Shown: positions 55,542 through 64,000, counted from the first letter of the stretch. The stretch is 64,000 nt of DNA from Rhodospirillales bacterium (GCA_018432935.1 JAHDSF010000022.1:1-64000), one strand, 5' to 3'. Made by a program: numbers and translations. Notes: generated by a model not told the origin, from the letters alone.

Positions 55542-57437
55542 ATGGGCGCGCACGATCAGGTCGAAGCGACGGCCGGCTGCGGAGTTGCGGTCATCGAGGC
55601 CCAGGTGCGGACGCTGCCGCAGTCGCCCGGCGTGTACCGGATGCTGAACGCGCAGGGCGACGTCCTCTACGTCGGCAAGGCCAAGAACCTGAAACGGCGG
55701 GTGTCCGCCTACTGCCATCCGGAACGCATCGGTGCCCGCATCCGGCGCATGGTCCAGCAGGCGGCGGCGCTGGAGGTGGTGACCACCCACACCGAGGCCG
55801 AGGCGCTGCTGCTGGAAGCGAACCTGATCAAGCGCTTCCTGCCCCGCTACAACATCCTGCTGCGCGACGACAAATCGTTCCCGTCGATCCTGGTCACCGG
55901 TGACCATCCGTTTCCGCGCGTGCTCAAGGTGCGCGGCGCGCGCGACCGCAAGGGCGCCTACTTCGGCCCCTTCGCGTCCGCCTGGGCGGTCAACGAGACC
56001 CTCACCGTGCTGCAGCGGGCGTTCCTGCTGCGTGCGTGCTCGGACGCGGTGTTCGCAGCGCGGACGCGGCCCTGCCTGCTGCACCAGATCAAGCGCTGCA
56101 GCGCGCCGTGCGTGGAGCGCATCGGCGAGGCCGACTATCGGGCCCTGGTCGAGCAGGCGCGCCGCTTCCTGTCCGGCGGCAGCCAGGAGATCCAGCAGGA
56201 GCTGGCCGGGCGCATGCAGGAGGCGAGCGAGAGGCTGGATTTCGAGGCCGCCGCCCAGTACCGGGACCGCATCCAGGCGCTGACCCGGATCCAGTCTCAC
56301 CAGGGCATCAACGTCGCCGGGATCGCCAGTGCCGACGTCGTCGCCGCCCACCAGGAAGGCGGCCACACCGGGATCCAGGTGTTCTTCTTTCGCGCCGGGC
56401 GCAACTACGGCAACCGGGCCTACTTCCCCAGCCACGCCCAGGACGAGGGAGTGGCCGAGGTACTCGAGGCGTTTCTCGGCCAGTTCTACGCCAACAAGGT
56501 GCCGCCGCCGCTGGTCCTGGTCAGCCACAAGACCGAGAACCTGGAGCTGGTCGCCGATGCCCTGTCGGTGAAGGCGGAGCGGAAGGTGCGGGTCGAATGC
56601 CCGTCGCGCGGCGACAAGCACAAGCTGGTCGCGCATGCCCTTGCCAACGCCCGCGACGCCCTGGTGCGCCGCGTCGCCGAGGGGTCGTCGCAGCGGCGCC
56701 TGTTCGAGGAGCTGGCCGCAGCCCTCGATCTCGACGCGCCGCCGGAGCGGATCGAGGTCTACGACAACAGCCACGTCCAGGGCACCAACGCCGTCGGCGC
56801 GATGATCGTCGCCGGCCCCGACGGCTTCATCAAGAACGCGTACCGCAAGTTCAACATCCGCGGCATCGGCGCGACGGCCGAGGATGAGGCGCCGGCCGCC
56901 GGCGACGATCTCGCCATGATGCGCGAGGTGCTGACCCGACGGTTCTCGCGCGCTCTGCGCGAGGATCCCGAGCGGGCGCGCGGCCAGTGGCCGGACCTGG
57001 TCTTCATCGATGGCGGTGCCGGCCAGATCGATGCCGCACTGGCGGTCGTGGCCGAACTCGGCATCGCCGACCTGACCGTGGTCGGCGTCGCCAAGGGGGT
57101 CGACCGTAACGCCGGCCGCGAGCGCCTTTTTCTTCCCGGACGGGAGCCGCTCGTGCTTGATCGCCGCAGCCCGGTTCTCTACCTGATCCAGAGGCTGCGT
57201 GATGAAGCCCACCGCTTCGCGATCGGCTCGCACCGCGCGCGGCGCGGCAAGGCGCTCCGGGTCTCGGCCCTTGACGGCATTCCCGGCATCGGCGCCAAGC
57301 GCAAGAGGGCCCTGCTGCACCATTTCGGGTCCGCCCGGGCGGTGTCCGAGGCGGGCCTCGAGGATCTCGAGGCAGTGGACGGCATCGACCGCGCCATCGC
57401 GAAGAAAGTCTATGACTGGTTTCATGCGGACGTCTAG
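55542..57437 (+). CDS. uvrC: excinuclease ABC subunit C
   Basis: The 631-residue product makes both incisions in nucleotide excision repair. Its N-terminal GIY-YIG domain ([12 protein letters not shown], then [13 protein letters not shown]) cuts the 3' side. The UVR motif (about residues 225-260) contacts UvrB. The C-terminal RNase H-like domain ([19 protein letters not shown], with Asp) cuts the 5' side, and a helix-hairpin-helix pair ends it ([20 protein letters not shown]). The ATG at 55542 was chosen over a GTG 18 bases upstream. Confidence 0.96.
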   Translation: MGAHDQVEATAGCGVAVIEAQVRTLPQSPGVYRMLNAQGDVLYVGKAKNLKRRVSAYCHPERIGARIRRMVQQAAALEVVTTHTEAEALLLEANLIKRFLPRYNILLRDDKSFPSILVTGDHPFPRVLKVRGARDRKGAYFGPFASAWAVNETLTVLQRAFLLRACSDAVFAARTRPCLLHQIKRCSAPCVERIGEADYRALVEQARRFLSGGSQEIQQELAGRMQEASERLDFEAAAQYRDRIQALTRIQSHQGINVAGIASADVVAAHQEGGHTGIQVFFFRAGRNYGNRAYFPSHAQDEGVAEVLEAFLGQFYANKVPPPLVLVSHKTENLELVADALSVKAERKVRVECPSRGDKHKLVAHALANARDALVRRVAEGSSQRRLFEELAAALDLDAPPERIEVYDNSHVQGTNAVGAMIVAGPDGFIKNAYRKFNIRGIGATAEDEAPAAGDDLAMMREVLTRRFSRALREDPERARGQWPDLVFIDGGAGQIDAALAVVAELGIADLTVVGVAKGVDRNAGRERLFLPGREPLVLDRRSPVLYLIQRLRDEAHRFAIGSHRARRGKALRVSALDGIPGIGAKRKRALLHHFGSARAVSEAGLEDLEAVDGIDRAIAKKVYDWFHADV

Positions 57438-57480
57438 AATGCCGGCGTCGGCTACTGTTGATTGTGCGCCGCGGCGGGAG

Positions 57481-58080
57481 ATGCTGAGACAGCTTCCCAA
57501 TATCCTGACGGTTTCGCGAATCCTGGCGATCCCCTTTGTCGTCGGCGCGCTCTACATCGCGCCGCCGGTCGGCAACTGGCTGGCGCTGGCGGTGTTCGTG
57601 GCAGCCGGAGTGACCGACTACCTCGACGGCTATCTGGCCCGGATCTGGAAACAGCAGTCCGCGTTCGGGCGCTTCCTCGATCCCATCGCCGACAAGCTCC
57701 TGGTGGCGGCGCTGATCCTGATGCTGGTCGGCATCGGCCGGATCCAGGACCTCAACCTGCTCCCCGCCGTCGTCATCCTGATGCGCGAGATCCTGGTGTC
57801 CGGGCTGCGCGAGTTCCTGGCCGAGATCAAGATCGGCGTGCCGGTGACGCGCCTCGCCAAGTGGAAGACGACGATCCAGCTGATCGCTCTCGGCTTTCTC
57901 ATCGTCGGCAGCGCCGGCCCCGATTTCGGCCCGGTCTCGACGACCGCGATCGGCCTCGCCGGCCTGTGGGGGGCCGCGGCCCTGACCCTGATCACCGGCT
58001 ACGACTACCTGCGCGCCGGAATGCGGTATCTGGCGAGCCCCGACGGCGCCAAGAATGAAGGGCCGGTCGCCGGATCATGA
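57481..58080 (+). CDS. pgsA: CDP-diacylglycerol--glycerol-3-phosphate 3-phosphatidyltransferase
   Basis: The 199-residue membrane enzyme makes phosphatidylglycerol phosphate. The CDP-alcohol transferase motif D-G-x2-A-R-x8-G-x3-D-x3-D is complete (DGYLARIWKQQ then FGRFLDPIADK). Membrane helices surround it. The start MLRQLPNILTVSRILAIP matches the family; an ATG at 57439, just after the uvrC stop, is in frame and would add 14 residues. It overlaps mobB by ATGA. Confidence 0.93.
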   Translation: MLRQLPNILTVSRILAIPFVVGALYIAPPVGNWLALAVFVAAGVTDYLDGYLARIWKQQSAFGRFLDPIADKLLVAALILMLVGIGRIQDLNLLPAVVILMREILVSGLREFLAEIKIGVPVTRLAKWKTTIQLIALGFLIVGSAGPDFGPVSTTAIGLAGLWGAAALTLITGYDYLRAGMRYLASPDGAKNEGPVAGS

Positions 58081-58595
58081 AGGTGTTCGGAATCGTCGGC
58101 TGGAGCGGCAGCGGCAAGACCACCCTGGTGGAGCGGCTGATCCCTGCGCTGGTCACGATGGGGCTGCGGGTCTCGACCGTGAAGCATACCCACCACGACA
58201 TCGAGATCGACCGTCCGGGCAAGGATTCCGATCGCCACCGCAAGGCAGGGGCGACCGAGGTCCTGGTCACCTCGCCGTATCGCTGGGCCCTCGTCCACGA
58301 ATTGGGCGGCGCCGCCGAGCCCGAGCTGGGCGAGCTGGTGGCGCGGATGTCGCCGGTCGACCTGCTGCTGGTCGAGGGATTCAAGAGCTACCCCTTCGCC
58401 AAGCTCGAGGTTCATCGCCCGGCGCTGGGCAAGGACGGGCTGTGGAAGAGCGACCCGACCATCGTCGCGGTCGCCAGCGACGTCCCCCTGAAGGAGTTGG
58501 CGGTGCCGCGGCTCGACCTTGCGGACGCCGGCGCCATCGCCCGCTTCATCGCCCGCCATTGCGGGTTGCGGGACGGGGAGAGTGCTGATGGCTGA
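58077..58595 (+). CDS. mobB: molybdopterin-guanine dinucleotide biosynthesis protein B
   Basis: The 172-residue P-loop GTPase-like protein has Walker A GWSGSGKTTL at residues 7-16, followed by VSTVKHTHHDIEIDRPGKDS. It assists MobA in attaching GMP to molybdopterin. No mobA is in the window. It starts in the pgsA stop and overlaps moeA by eight bases. Confidence 0.93.
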   Translation: MKVFGIVGWSGSGKTTLVERLIPALVTMGLRVSTVKHTHHDIEIDRPGKDSDRHRKAGATEVLVTSPYRWALVHELGGAAEPELGELVARMSPVDLLLVEGFKSYPFAKLEVHRPALGKDGLWKSDPTIVAVASDVPLKELAVPRLDLADAGAIARFIARHCGLRDGESADG

Positions 58596-59829
58596 AGGCA
58601 TCGCCGCCGGCGCCGAGGTGTTGACCGTCGAACAAGCCCTGCGCCTGCTGAAGGACCGAACGCGACCGGTGGACGGCGTCGAGGAGGTCGAGCTTACGGC
58701 CGCGCTCGGTCGCGTGCTGGCCGCCGACGTGGTCGCCGGCCTGGACGTTCCGGCCGCCGCCAACTCCGCCGTCGACGGCTTTGCCGCCTGCCACGACGAC
58801 CTTGCGGCGGGCGGCGAGACCAGACTGCGCGTCGCCGGGCGGATCGTCGCCGGCCGGCCGCTCCAGGAACCGGTGGAGCGGGGCCGCGCCTACCGCATCT
58901 TCACCGGCGCGGTGCTGCCGCCCGGGCTCGACACCGTCTTCATGCAGGAGGACGTCAAGGTCGACGGCGACCACGTGCTGCTGCCCGCGACCAGACGCGG
59001 TTCCCACTGCCGGAGCGCCGGCGAGGACATCCGCGCCGGCGCTACCGCGATCCCCGCAGGGACCGTGCTGCGACCGCAGGAACTGGGCGTTGCCGCCGCT
59101 CTCGGCCACGCCGCCCTGGCCGTGCGCCGCCGCGTCAGGGTGGCGGTGTTCTCGACCGGCGACGAGGTGTTTCCGCCGGGGGCGGCGCTGCCGCCGGGCG
59201 GCATCTACGACGCCAACCGATTCTCGGTCGGCGGCATCCTGCGCTCCTGGGACTGCGCCGTCACCGATCTCGGCATCCTGCCCGACCGCCCCGCCGTGCT
59301 GAGCGAGGCCTTGTCGGAGGCCGCCGCCGGCCACGACGCGCTAGTCACCTCGGGCGGCGTCTCGGTCGGCGACGAGGATCACGTCAAGGACGTCATCGCC
59401 GAGCTGGGGGCGATCCATTTCTGGCGGCTGGCGATCAAGCCCGGACGTCCGATCGCGCTCGGCCGGGTCGGTGGCGCCGCCTTCGTCGGCCTGCCGGGCA
59501 ATCCTGTCTCGGCGATGTTGACCTGCCTGCGCATCGCGCGGCCGTTGCTGCTCCGCATGGCGGGCAGGACCGCAGTCGATCCGCATCTCTACCCGGTGCG
59601 TGCCGGGTTCGCGGCCTCGAAGAAGCCGGGGCGACGGGAGTGGGTGCGCACGCGGCTGGAGGACGGGAGCGACGGCATTCCGGTAGCCCGCAAGTTCGGT
59701 GCCCAGGGCTCGGCCATGCTGTCGTCGATGACGGCGTCCGACGGCGTGGTCGAACTGCCGGAGACGTGCGCCGGCGTCACCGAGGGAGATCTCGTCCCCT
59801 TCCTCCCGTTCGCCGAGGTGTTGCGATGA
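58588..59829 (+). CDS. moeA: molybdopterin molybdenumtransferase
   Basis: The 413-residue product inserts molybdate into adenylylated molybdopterin. The MoeA domains are in order, with NSAVDGFAACHDD near residue 60 and the GDEVFPPG-containing MogA-like domain from about 185. That domain includes SGGVSVGDEDHVKDVI and GLPGNPVSAMLTCLR. The start is ATG 58588 inside mobB. It overlaps moaD by ATGA, so expression is tightly coupled. Confidence 0.94.
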   Translation: MAEGIAAGAEVLTVEQALRLLKDRTRPVDGVEEVELTAALGRVLAADVVAGLDVPAAANSAVDGFAACHDDLAAGGETRLRVAGRIVAGRPLQEPVERGRAYRIFTGAVLPPGLDTVFMQEDVKVDGDHVLLPATRRGSHCRSAGEDIRAGATAIPAGTVLRPQELGVAAALGHAALAVRRRVRVAVFSTGDEVFPPGAALPPGGIYDANRFSVGGILRSWDCAVTDLGILPDRPAVLSEALSEAAAGHDALVTSGGVSVGDEDHVKDVIAELGAIHFWRLAIKPGRPIALGRVGGAAFVGLPGNPVSAMLTCLRIARPLLLRMAGRTAVDPHLYPVRAGFAASKKPGRREWVRTRLEDGSDGIPVARKFGAQGSAMLSSMTASDGVVELPETCAGVTEGDLVPFLPFAEVLR

Positions 59830-60086
59830 AGGTGCTCTACTTCGCCTTCCTGCGCGACCGCACCGGCACCGGCGAGGAGACGGTGAACCCGCCGCCCGAG
59901 GTCCGCACCGTGGGCGAGCTGGTGGCGTGGCTGTCCACCCGCAGCCAGGGCCACGCCCGGGCGTTCGCCGAGATGGCGGCGGTGCGGGCGGCGGTGAACC
60001 AGGAGTACGCGCGGATGGACCGCGTTCTGGGGCCCGACGACGAGGTCGCCTTCTTCCCCCCGGTGACCGGCGGGAGCGGCCGGTGA
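59826..60086 (+). CDS. moaD: molybdopterin synthase small subunit
   Basis: The 86-residue ubiquitin-like protein carries sulfur as a C-terminal thiocarboxylate. The fold is clear (VLYFAFLRDRTGTGEE, then DEVAFFPPVTGG). Active MoaD must end in Gly-Gly, but here three residues, SGR, follow before the stop, which overlaps moaE (GTGA). Either the tail is removed or this differs from the standard form. Confidence 0.88.
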   Translation: MKVLYFAFLRDRTGTGEETVNPPPEVRTVGELVAWLSTRSQGHARAFAEMAAVRAAVNQEYARMDRVLGPDDEVAFFPPVTGGSGR

Positions 60087-60541
60087 TCCGCATCCAGCAC
60101 GAGGACTTCGACCCCGGCGCCGAGATCGCGCGCCTTGCCGCCGACGGCGCAGGGGCGGGGGGGCTGTGCCTGTTCGTCGGCCTGGTGCGCGACATGGCGG
60201 CAGGCCAGCCGATCGCCGCGATGACGCTGGAGCATTACCCCGCGATGGCCGAGCGCGAGCTTGCCCGCATCGAGGCGGAGGCGCGGTCGCGATGGCCGCT
60301 GCGAGCGGTCGCGGTGATCCACCGCTACGGGCGGCTCGAGCCGGGCGACCGCATCGTGCTGGTCGCCACCGCCGCCGATCATCGCGGCCACGCGTTCGAC
60401 GCCTGCCGCTTCCTGATCGACTGGCTGAAGACCCGGGCCCCCTTCTGGAAGAAGGAGGAGACCCCTGCGGGCGAGCACTGGGTGGCGGCGCGGACGGACG
60501 ACGACGAGACCGCAGCCGCCTGGGACAAGACGAGGGAGTAG
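60083..60541 (+). CDS. moaE: molybdopterin synthase catalytic subunit
   Basis: The 152-residue product starts with GTG at 60083 in the moaD stop. It converts precursor Z to molybdopterin with two MoaD partners. Family marks are LCLFVGLVRDM, MTLEHYPAMAERELARI, HRYGRLEPGDRIVLVA and the active-site lysine region LKTRAPFWKKEE. Confidence 0.93.
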   Translation: MIRIQHEDFDPGAEIARLAADGAGAGGLCLFVGLVRDMAAGQPIAAMTLEHYPAMAERELARIEAEARSRWPLRAVAVIHRYGRLEPGDRIVLVATAADHRGHAFDACRFLIDWLKTRAPFWKKEETPAGEHWVAARTDDDETAAAWDKTRE

Positions 60542-60545
60542 GATC

Positions 60546-61193
60546 ATCCGTTTCGCCGCCATCCTGTTCGATTTCGACGGCGTGCTCGCCGAATCCTCCG
60601 ACATCAAGCTTGCCGCCTTCCGCGCCCTTTACGCGGAGTTCGGCGCTGCGGTGGCGGACCGGGCGGCGGCCTACCACGAGCGCCACGGGGGCCTGTCGCG
60701 CCTGGTCAAGATCGAGCGCGTGCACCGCGAGATCCTCGGCATCGCGCTCGACCCGGAAGCGGTCGCCGCATGGGGCGAGCGCTTCTCGGCCCTGGTCGAG
60801 GACCAGGTCTGCCGCTGCCCGTGGGTGGCGGGCTCGCGCGAGCTGCTGGAGGCGCTCGGTCGTGACGGCGTCAAGGCGTTCGTCGTTTCCGGCACCCCGC
60901 AGGAGGAAATGGAGCGGGTGGTCCGCGCCCGCGGCATGGAGCCTTACTTCGCCGGCGTCTTCGGCTCGCCGCCGCTGAAGCCGCAGAAGATCCGCGAGAT
61001 CCTCGCCGAGCACCGGCTGGAGTCCTCGCGCTGCCTGTTCGTCGGCGACGCCATGACCGACTACGACGCGGCGATGGAAACCGGCCTCCACTTCGTCGGC
61101 CGCGTCATGCCCGGCCGCCAGAGCCCTTTCCCGCCCGGCACCGAAATCATCGCCGATTTCCGCGGATTCACCCTCGTAGGGCAGGCACGCTAG
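60546..61193 (+). CDS. HAD-superfamily phosphatase, probable non-ATG start
   Basis: The roughly 215-residue product is a HAD subfamily IA hydrolase. Motif I is ILFDFDGVLAES with the nucleophile and acid/base Asp. Motif II is VVSGTP, the lysine is in PPLKPQK, and the acidic motif III is FVGDAMTDYDAA. The first ATG/GTG/TTG in frame is the GTG at 60582, which would cut off the nucleophile, so translation must begin upstream. An ATC at 60546 stands where homologues have Met, eight bases after GAGGGAG. Phosphoglycolate-type or sugar phosphates are possible substrates. Confidence 0.72.
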   Translation: MRFAAILFDFDGVLAESSDIKLAAFRALYAEFGAAVADRAAAYHERHGGLSRLVKIERVHREILGIALDPEAVAAWGERFSALVEDQVCRCPWVAGSRELLEALGRDGVKAFVVSGTPQEEMERVVRARGMEPYFAGVFGSPPLKPQKIREILAEHRLESSRCLFVGDAMTDYDAAMETGLHFVGRVMPGRQSPFPPGTEIIADFRGFTLVGQAR

Positions 61194-61327
61194 GGCGGGA
61201 TCAGGAACTCGCCCTCTGGGTCATGCCGCTGGCAGTTCCGCTTCGCCGCCTCGCAATTGCGCACCGCGTAGCAATAGGTACAGCCGTAGGGACAGCTGTC
61301 GTAGGCGCCGATGTCCCGCGAGGCCAT
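61190..61327 (-). pseudogene. truncated copy of the DUF1848 C-terminus
   Basis: On the minus strand the frame reads MASRDIGAYDSCPYGCTYCY, and so on to EGEFLIPP then TAG. About 36 of 44 residues match the C-terminal end of the intact DUF1848 gene at 62.5-63.4 kb, including the CxxxCxxC cysteines. The rest of that gene is absent. The frame is open further upstream to about 61480, without a good start and without similarity to the intact gene. Its stop overlaps the HAD stop. Confidence 0.75.
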
Positions 61328-61498
61328 CTCCACATCGCTGCTGCCGTTCATCCGCATGCAGATGATCGTGTTAGGCGCATGCTGACCTTCCCCAGGATCG
61401 CCCTGTGGATGCTGGATTGGAACGGTCGCTTTGCAGAACCGGCAGAACAGCTGCCGCTGCCCGCCGCAGGCGCCAACGATCTACGGGGCCCCGCTGAT

Positions 61499-62293
61499 CT
61501 ACCGGGGCTCGCCGCGCCGGCTGAGATCGGAGCGGAGGAGGGTGATCTGCTCCCGGAGGGCGGCGATGTCGGGTGCAGGCAGCGGTCCGTCGTCACCCTC
61601 TCGAGCCTCCTGCCCGATGAAGAAGGTCGCAAAGCTGGCCGTGATGTACCCGAAGACCGCCAGGCCGTAGACCGACAAGAGGAGCGTCAGCACCCGACCT
61701 TCCGGCGTGATCGGCCAGAAAGCCGATCCCATGGTCGAGACGAGCATGGCCGTCCACCACAGGGCGTCACCATAGCTTTCGAACCCGCCCTCGATTTCGC
61801 CGGCCGGCTCGAATGTCAGCATTCCCGCCGCCCCCAAGGCGATGACTACGATCGTGGTCAGCAGGACATAGCCGAGGCCCCGCCGGTCGAGGCTGCGTCT
61901 CAATGCGTTCATGCTGCGGTTTGCCGTCCCCACGATGCGCACCAGCCGCAACCCGCGCGCGGCCCGGACCGCTCGCAGAACCCGGAAGGCGCGCACCATC
62001 CGGAATGCCGGCAGGGCCAGAGCCACGATCGTGATCACATTGTTGCGCAGGAAGACCGCCTTGTTCGGCGCGATGACGAACCGCAGTCCGAAATCGGCGA
62101 TGAACACCAGCCAGATGACCGTCCCGAACACGTCGAACAGCCGGGATCCTCCCCAAACCAGTTCCGCCAGTACGAGCGCCAGCCAGCCGAAGCTCAACAC
62201 CATCATCGGCACCTCGATCCACCTTTCCAGCTGATCGAGAGTGGCCCAGCGTTCTGCGTCGTCCGCGTCGACGGATCTCGGTTCCGGAGCCAT
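61499..62293 (-). CDS. voltage-gated-type ion channel (6-TM) with atypical filter
   Basis: The 264-residue product has six predicted membrane segments. S4 is Arg-rich (RMVRAFRVLRAVRAARGLRL), and a pore loop lies between S5 and S6. The filter reads STMGSAFWPITPEGR instead of the potassium TVGYGD. A coiled C-terminal end follows (LREQITLLRSDLSRR). The ATG at 62293 was preferred over one 36 bases upstream because AAGGAGG stands five bases before it. It lies between the two DUF1848 copies. Ion selectivity cannot be read from this filter. Confidence 0.85.
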   Translation of the reverse strand: MAPEPRSVDADDAERWATLDQLERWIEVPMMVLSFGWLALVLAELVWGGSRLFDVFGTVIWLVFIADFGLRFVIAPNKAVFLRNNVITIVALALPAFRMVRAFRVLRAVRAARGLRLVRIVGTANRSMNALRRSLDRRGLGYVLLTTIVVIALGAAGMLTFEPAGEIEGGFESYGDALWWTAMLVSTMGSAFWPITPEGRVLTLLLSVYGLAVFGYITASFATFFIGQEAREGDDGPLPAPDIAALREQITLLRSDLSRRGEPR

Positions 62294-62499
62294 TCGTCCC
62301 TCCTTGGCCGCGCGTGACATGCTCTTCATATCGTGTCAGGCGCGATCGTCGCGGCCAAAGCTTGTCCTATCCGGTGCTCGGATTATGGGCGCCGCCGTCG
62401 TTGCGGCGCTCTGGCGGCGGGGCTGAGATGTCTGTCCACCTGGGTCGACCGGCGCATCGCCCCAGAGTTTCGGCAGATGCGCCGGAGTCGCGGGCTTCC

Positions 62500-63447
62500 T
62501 CACCCTCCCATGTCCTTCGGATGCGGGTCCCGCCCTCGCACACCCCGCGGGCGAGGGATTTCCGGCGGGATCAGGAATTCCCCCTCGGGGTCGTGCCGCC
62601 GATAGTTTCGTTTCGCGGTCGCCTGGTCCCGTACCGCGTAGCAGTAAGCGCACCCGTGGGGGCAACTGTCGTAGGCGCCGATGTCGCGCGAGGCCCAGCA
62701 GCCGCAGGCGTCGCGGTGCGGCTTGCGCGCCACCCGGAGGGGGCGCCCGGCGAGCCCGGACAGGCGCTCCGCGTCGATGCAGGCGGCGTCGCGGACGCCC
62801 TCGACGAGAAGCTCGCGCTGGGCGCACAGCGACAGCGCCAGCCGCCGCTCCGCCGCGATGTCGCGCAGCTCGGCCAGCAGGGCCCGCTTCTCGTCCGCCT
62901 CGGGATCGCGCCAGGCGAAGCCGTGGCGGCCGGCGGCCGAGTCGAGATTGCGACGGGTCTTGCGGTAGACCTGGGCGAACGACACCACGGCCTCGTCGAC
63001 AGCGCCCTCGAGCAGCGCGGCGATGCGAGAGAACGAAGCGACGATGGCGGCGGGAGGGGTGAGCGCGCTGGCCACGACGGGATCGAACCGCCACACCACG
63101 ACGCGCGGACCGAAGTCGCGGGCGATGCGCCGGATCTGTTCGGCCGCGGCCTCAACCGGGATGGTCGAGGCGTCGAGCTCGCGCGGGTAACCGGTGACGG
63201 TGAACTGGACGATGAACGGAGCGTCGCGCCCGGCCACCTCGGCCAGCACCGGCAAGAACGGCCCGGCGTTGCGGGTCCAGAAGACGAATCCGTCGACATC
63301 GCCGGGCGCCAGCGAGACGGTGCCGTGCCGGCCGCCGTAGGGATTGACGACGCGGCAGAACCCGGCGCGCAGCCGGTTGGCGAACCAGCGTCCGTAGAAG
63401 GCAGGAATGTCGGTCCGATAGCTTGCGGAAATGATCACGGACGGCAT
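62500..63447 (-). CDS. DUF1848 family protein
   Basis: The 315-residue product belongs to DUF1848, radical-SAM-like proteins with a C-terminal rather than N-terminal cysteine cluster. It begins with SVIISASYRTDIPAFYGRWF and ends with ASRDIGAYDSCPHGCAYCYA, where CxxxCxxC should bind an iron-sulfur cluster. Upstream of that lie further cysteines (RDACGCW). It may act on DNA or RNA, but no reaction is known to me. The ATG at 63447 was chosen because the family starts at this strand. Confidence 0.8.
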   Translation of the reverse strand: MPSVIISASYRTDIPAFYGRWFANRLRAGFCRVVNPYGGRHGTVSLAPGDVDGFVFWTRNAGPFLPVLAEVAGRDAPFIVQFTVTGYPRELDASTIPVEAAAEQIRRIARDFGPRVVVWRFDPVVASALTPPAAIVASFSRIAALLEGAVDEAVVSFAQVYRKTRRNLDSAAGRHGFAWRDPEADEKRALLAELRDIAAERRLALSLCAQRELLVEGVRDAACIDAERLSGLAGRPLRVARKPHRDACGCWASRDIGAYDSCPHGCAYCYAVRDQATAKRNYRRHDPEGEFLIPPEIPRPRGVRGRDPHPKDMGG

Positions 63448-63493
63448 GCCCCGTCGTCCTCGCCAAAATAGACCAATGAAGGCAGCGCGCGGA

Positions 63494-63522
63494 GTTGCGC
63501 GTGCAAAACCACCGGCATATAT
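63494..63522 (+). promoter_or_regulatory. possible heat-shock promoter of dnaK
   Basis: GTTGCG at 63494-63499 and CATATAT at 63516-63522 are 16 bases apart, in a leader of about 95 bases before dnaK. This loosely fits alphaproteobacterial RpoH promoters (CTTG then CYTATNT), but the spacing and the -10 element also suit sigma-70. Confidence 0.35.
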
Positions 63523-63616
63523 AAGCCGCGACCGGACGAACCCCCCCGGAAAACGTAGGTCGCCGCGGTGCCGTCGCGGGCTGCGGACAGTGCAGAAGCC
63601 ATAACGAGGATAAATC

Positions 63617-64000
63617 ATGAGCAAGGTCATCGGAATCGACCTCGGGACGACCAACTCGTGCGTCGCTTTGATGGAAGGAAAGGACGCCAAGGTCATCGAG
63701 AATTCGGAAGGCACGCGCACCACGCCTTCGATGGTCGCCTTCACCGATTCCGGCGAGCGCCTGGTGGGCCAGTCGGCAAAGCGTCAGGCGGTGACCAACC
63801 CAGAGAACACCCTGTTCGCGATCAAGCGCCTGATCGGCCGCCGCACCGATGACCCGATGGTCGCCAAGGACAAGGGCCTTGTCGCCTACAAGATCGTGGC
63901 CGGCGACAACGGCGACGCTTGGGTCGAGGCAAACGGCCGCAAGTACAGCCCGGCCGAAGTCAGCGCCTTCATCCTGCAGAAGATGAAGGAGACCGCCGAA
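63617..64000 (+). CDS. dnaK: molecular chaperone DnaK, 5' part
   Basis: The first 128 residues of the ATPase domain are present, beginning [17 protein letters not shown] with the phosphate-1 loop. [14 protein letters not shown] follows. The gene runs off the right edge with no stop or frameshift. DnaK is the Hsp70 that folds new and heat-damaged proteins with DnaJ and GrpE. The ATG at 63617 follows GAGGA with a spacing of about eight bases. Confidence 0.97.
   Translation, partial: MSKVIGIDLGTTNSCVALMEGKDAKVIENSEGTRTTPSMVAFTDSGERLVGQSAKRQAVTNPENTLFAIKRLIGRRTDDPMVAKDKGLVAYKIVAGDNGDAWVEANGRKYSPAEVSAFILQKMKETAE

Noticed and set aside
60582..61193. GTG start for the HAD gene
   Set aside because: It would remove the nucleophile aspartate of DFDGV, so the protein would be inactive; an upstream start is needed.

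Overview
This is a GC-rich, gene-dense chromosomal segment of an alphaproteobacterium, most likely a Rhodospirillales-type organism. The lineage call rests on features seen directly: a permuted two-piece tmRNA gene whose tag reads ANDNEAFAVAA, an alpha-type SspB, a SAM-II riboswitch in front of metZ, a DUF4167 gene next to prmC, and the gene orders lysC-NMO-ptsP, gpmI-envC-ctpA-deacetylase-rppH and uvrC-pgsA-Mo-cofactor genes. Most of the window is core genome. I see no rRNA, tRNA, CRISPR array, prophage or transposase.

Layout. 0-5 kb: radical SAM/SPASM protein, aspS, a PhzF-like isomerase and ubiG. 5-9.7 kb: lysC, a nitronate-monooxygenase-like flavoprotein and ptsP. 9.9-16.9 kb: a RodZ-like protein, ispG, hisS, prfA, prmC, DUF4167 and a LOG-family hydrolase. 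16.9-28 kb: an AGCS symporter, a cytochrome c'/cytochrome b561 pair, a LysM envelope protein, pmbA, metZ with its SAM-II leader and terminator, an AsmA protein, a lipoprotein and tldD. 28-35 kb: a very large TPR/O-GlcNAc-transferase-like/FkbM fusion, class I fumarase with a C-GCAxxG-C-C protein, sspB directly downstream of ssrA, and thyX. 35-39.6 kb: a compact receiver-receiver-HPt-like phosphorelay module, a Sel1-repeat protein, a rhomboid protease and an OsmC protein. 39.6-47.5 kb: an AroE-like dehydrogenase and a sugar ABC transporter locus (ATPase plus transketolase on one side; GntR regulator, binding protein and two permeases on the other). 47.5-55.2 kb: a small promoter-linked gene, gpmI, envC, ctpA, a divergent polysaccharide deacetylase, rppH, a pteridine-reductase-like SDR and folB. 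55.5-61.2 kb: uvrC, pgsA, mobB, moeA, moaD, moaE and a HAD phosphatase. 61.2-64 kb: a truncated DUF1848 copy, a voltage-gated-type channel, the intact DUF1848 gene and the start of dnaK.

How the genes work together. ssrA and sspB make the two sides of one pathway: tagging of stalled nascent chains and delivery of tagged proteins to ClpXP. The SAM-II leader with an intrinsic terminator puts methionine synthesis (metZ) under SAM control. prfA with prmC couples a release factor to its methylase. envC-ctpA-deacetylase is an envelope/cell-division cluster. mobB-moeA-moaD-moaE is a tightly overlapping molybdenum-cofactor operon. The most interesting places to look are the receiver-receiver-HPt module, the 1000-residue glycosyltransferase/methyltransferase fusion, the channel with a non-canonical selectivity filter, the AroE-like enzyme with both substrate serines replaced, the MoaD with residues beyond its Gly-Gly tail, and the HAD gene that seems to start at a non-standard codon.
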